From positions 1-45,383 of the forward strand of contig JAUICO010000028.1 of the NCBI GenBank assembly GCA_030427825.1: a stretch of 45,383 nt of DNA, in the 5' to 3' direction. Below the pieces are notes generated by a model. That model saw nothing but the letters and a program-made list of their open reading frames with translations, searched no databases and was not told the DNA's origin. Below, piece after piece: positions 44,858 through 45,383 of this stretch. This DNA is from a bacterium (GTDB lineage: Bacteria; Myxococcota_A; Bradymonadia; REDH01). A program made the position numbers and the translations under genes. How positions within the stretch are numbered: position 1 is the stretch's first letter; every line of letters begins with the position of its first letter.

Positions 44858-45383
44858 ATGCGCGTGTTCTTCATGACAGCATTGGTTCTGGGAATCTCGT
44901 TCGCCGGCACTGTATCGGCCCAGCAGACCGCTACAGAGTTTGTGCAGCAACGGGCAGAAGCGGTTATCTCGGTCGTCAACAGCGCTGCTGACGACGCGGA
45001 GCCGGAGGCGCGACGCAGCGCCCTACGAGCTGCCGTGGGGTCCTTCGTCGACTTCGAGGTCCTCGCAGAGCGCGCTCTGGGCGAGCACTGGGATGCGCGA
45101 ACGGCAGAGGAGCGCGCTGAATTCGTGGCACTCCTGCGCGAGCTCGTTGAGACGAGCTACACCAGCCGCCTCGGCGACGAACGGATTGACCCCGACGCGT
45201 ACTCTGTCGTCTACGGTGAAGAGCGGAGCAGACGAGGGCGAACCACGGTCGAAGCAGCGCTGACCTTCGAATCTCGGACACACGTTGTCGAAGTGAAAGT
45301 CCTCGACCGAGAGGAGGGACGAGCGGTCTACGACGTGGTGACCGACGATGTCTCTCTCCAGGAGTCGTACGCGGAGAGTTTCG
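44858..45383 (+). CDS. mlaC: MlaC/Ttg2D-like periplasmic lipid-binding protein, 3' end cut
   Basis: A partial gene running off the right edge without a stop; 175 codons are visible. ATG 44858 has TAGGAG 7 nt upstream (44848-44853). The signal peptide reads FFMTALVLGISFAGTVSA with cleavage before QQT. The mature part (SFVDFEVLAERALGEHWDAR, then ERAEFVALLRELVETSY) matches the MlaC/Ttg2 fold, a periplasmic shuttle that returns phospholipids from the outer to the inner membrane. It lies after the TolC-like gene; the other mla genes, if present, are outside the window. Confidence 0.78.
   Translation, partial: MRVFFMTALVLGISFAGTVSAQQTATEFVQQRAEAVISVVNSAADDAEPEARRSALRAAVGSFVDFEVLAERALGEHWDARTAEERAEFVALLRELVETSYTSRLGDERIDPDAYSVVYGEERSRRGRTTVEAALTFESRTHVVEVKVLDREEGRAVYDVVTDDVSLQESYAESF

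Overview
The window is a GC-rich bacterial chromosome segment, tightly packed with genes and lacking phage, IS, CRISPR, rRNA or tRNA signatures that I can see. It most likely comes from the Myxococcota / former Deltaproteobacteria. The evidence is a matrixin-type metalloprotease ending in a MYXO-CTERM-like tail (Gly-Cys, hydrophobic stretch, Arg cluster), several lipoproteins with Asp-rich calcium-loop repeats, a CX4CH cytochrome-like lipoprotein, and PEGA and HEAT repeat proteins. Housekeeping genes are interleaved with small families of secreted proteins of unknown function.

Layout. 1-6.5 kb: accessory secreted proteins (a lipoprotein cut by the window edge, an exported protein, a TIM-barrel glycosidase-like protein), an NAD kinase overlapping the glycosidase-like gene, a small membrane protein, and an opposing lipoprotein with a 24-residue Asp repeat. 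6.7-14 kb: lepA-lepB, then carA, an AI-2E family permease, a LamG-like lipoprotein and a nitrilase-family amidase joined by 4-nt overlaps. 14-22.4 kb: the conserved translation/transcription operon rimP-nusA-ylxR/L7Ae-infB-rbfA-DHH-truB, preceded by a leader with two strong hairpins, the second a textbook intrinsic terminator only 20 nt before rimP. 22.4-23.8 kb: a cysteine-bearing Rrf2 regulator, a MoaD/ThiS-like sulfur carrier and a JAMM peptidase. 23.8-27.7 kb: a minus-strand operon of five mainly exported proteins including the matrixin. 27.9-34.1 kb: a UvrA-family ATPase, a coiled-coil protein, lon and yacG. 34.1-38.3 kb: a PEGA protein divergent from a membrane HEAT protein that overlaps mutL. 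38.3-43.3 kb: miaA, aroA, cmk, rpsA. 43.4-45.4 kb: a TolC-family outer membrane protein and an MlaC/Ttg2D-like protein cut by the window end.

Cooperation between genes. rimP to truB supplies ribosome maturation, transcription elongation/termination control and translation initiation. cmk-rpsA and aroA-cmk are common neighbours. Eleven junctions use the 4-nt ATGA/GTGA overlap, which implies translational coupling. The most unusual items are a signal peptidase I with a GspG-pseudopilin-like insert between its catalytic boxes, the terminator-like attenuator before rimP-nusA, the Rrf2/ubiquitin-like/JAMM trio, and the MYXO-CTERM protease operon. All functions rest on motif reading by eye; no database search or folding program was run.
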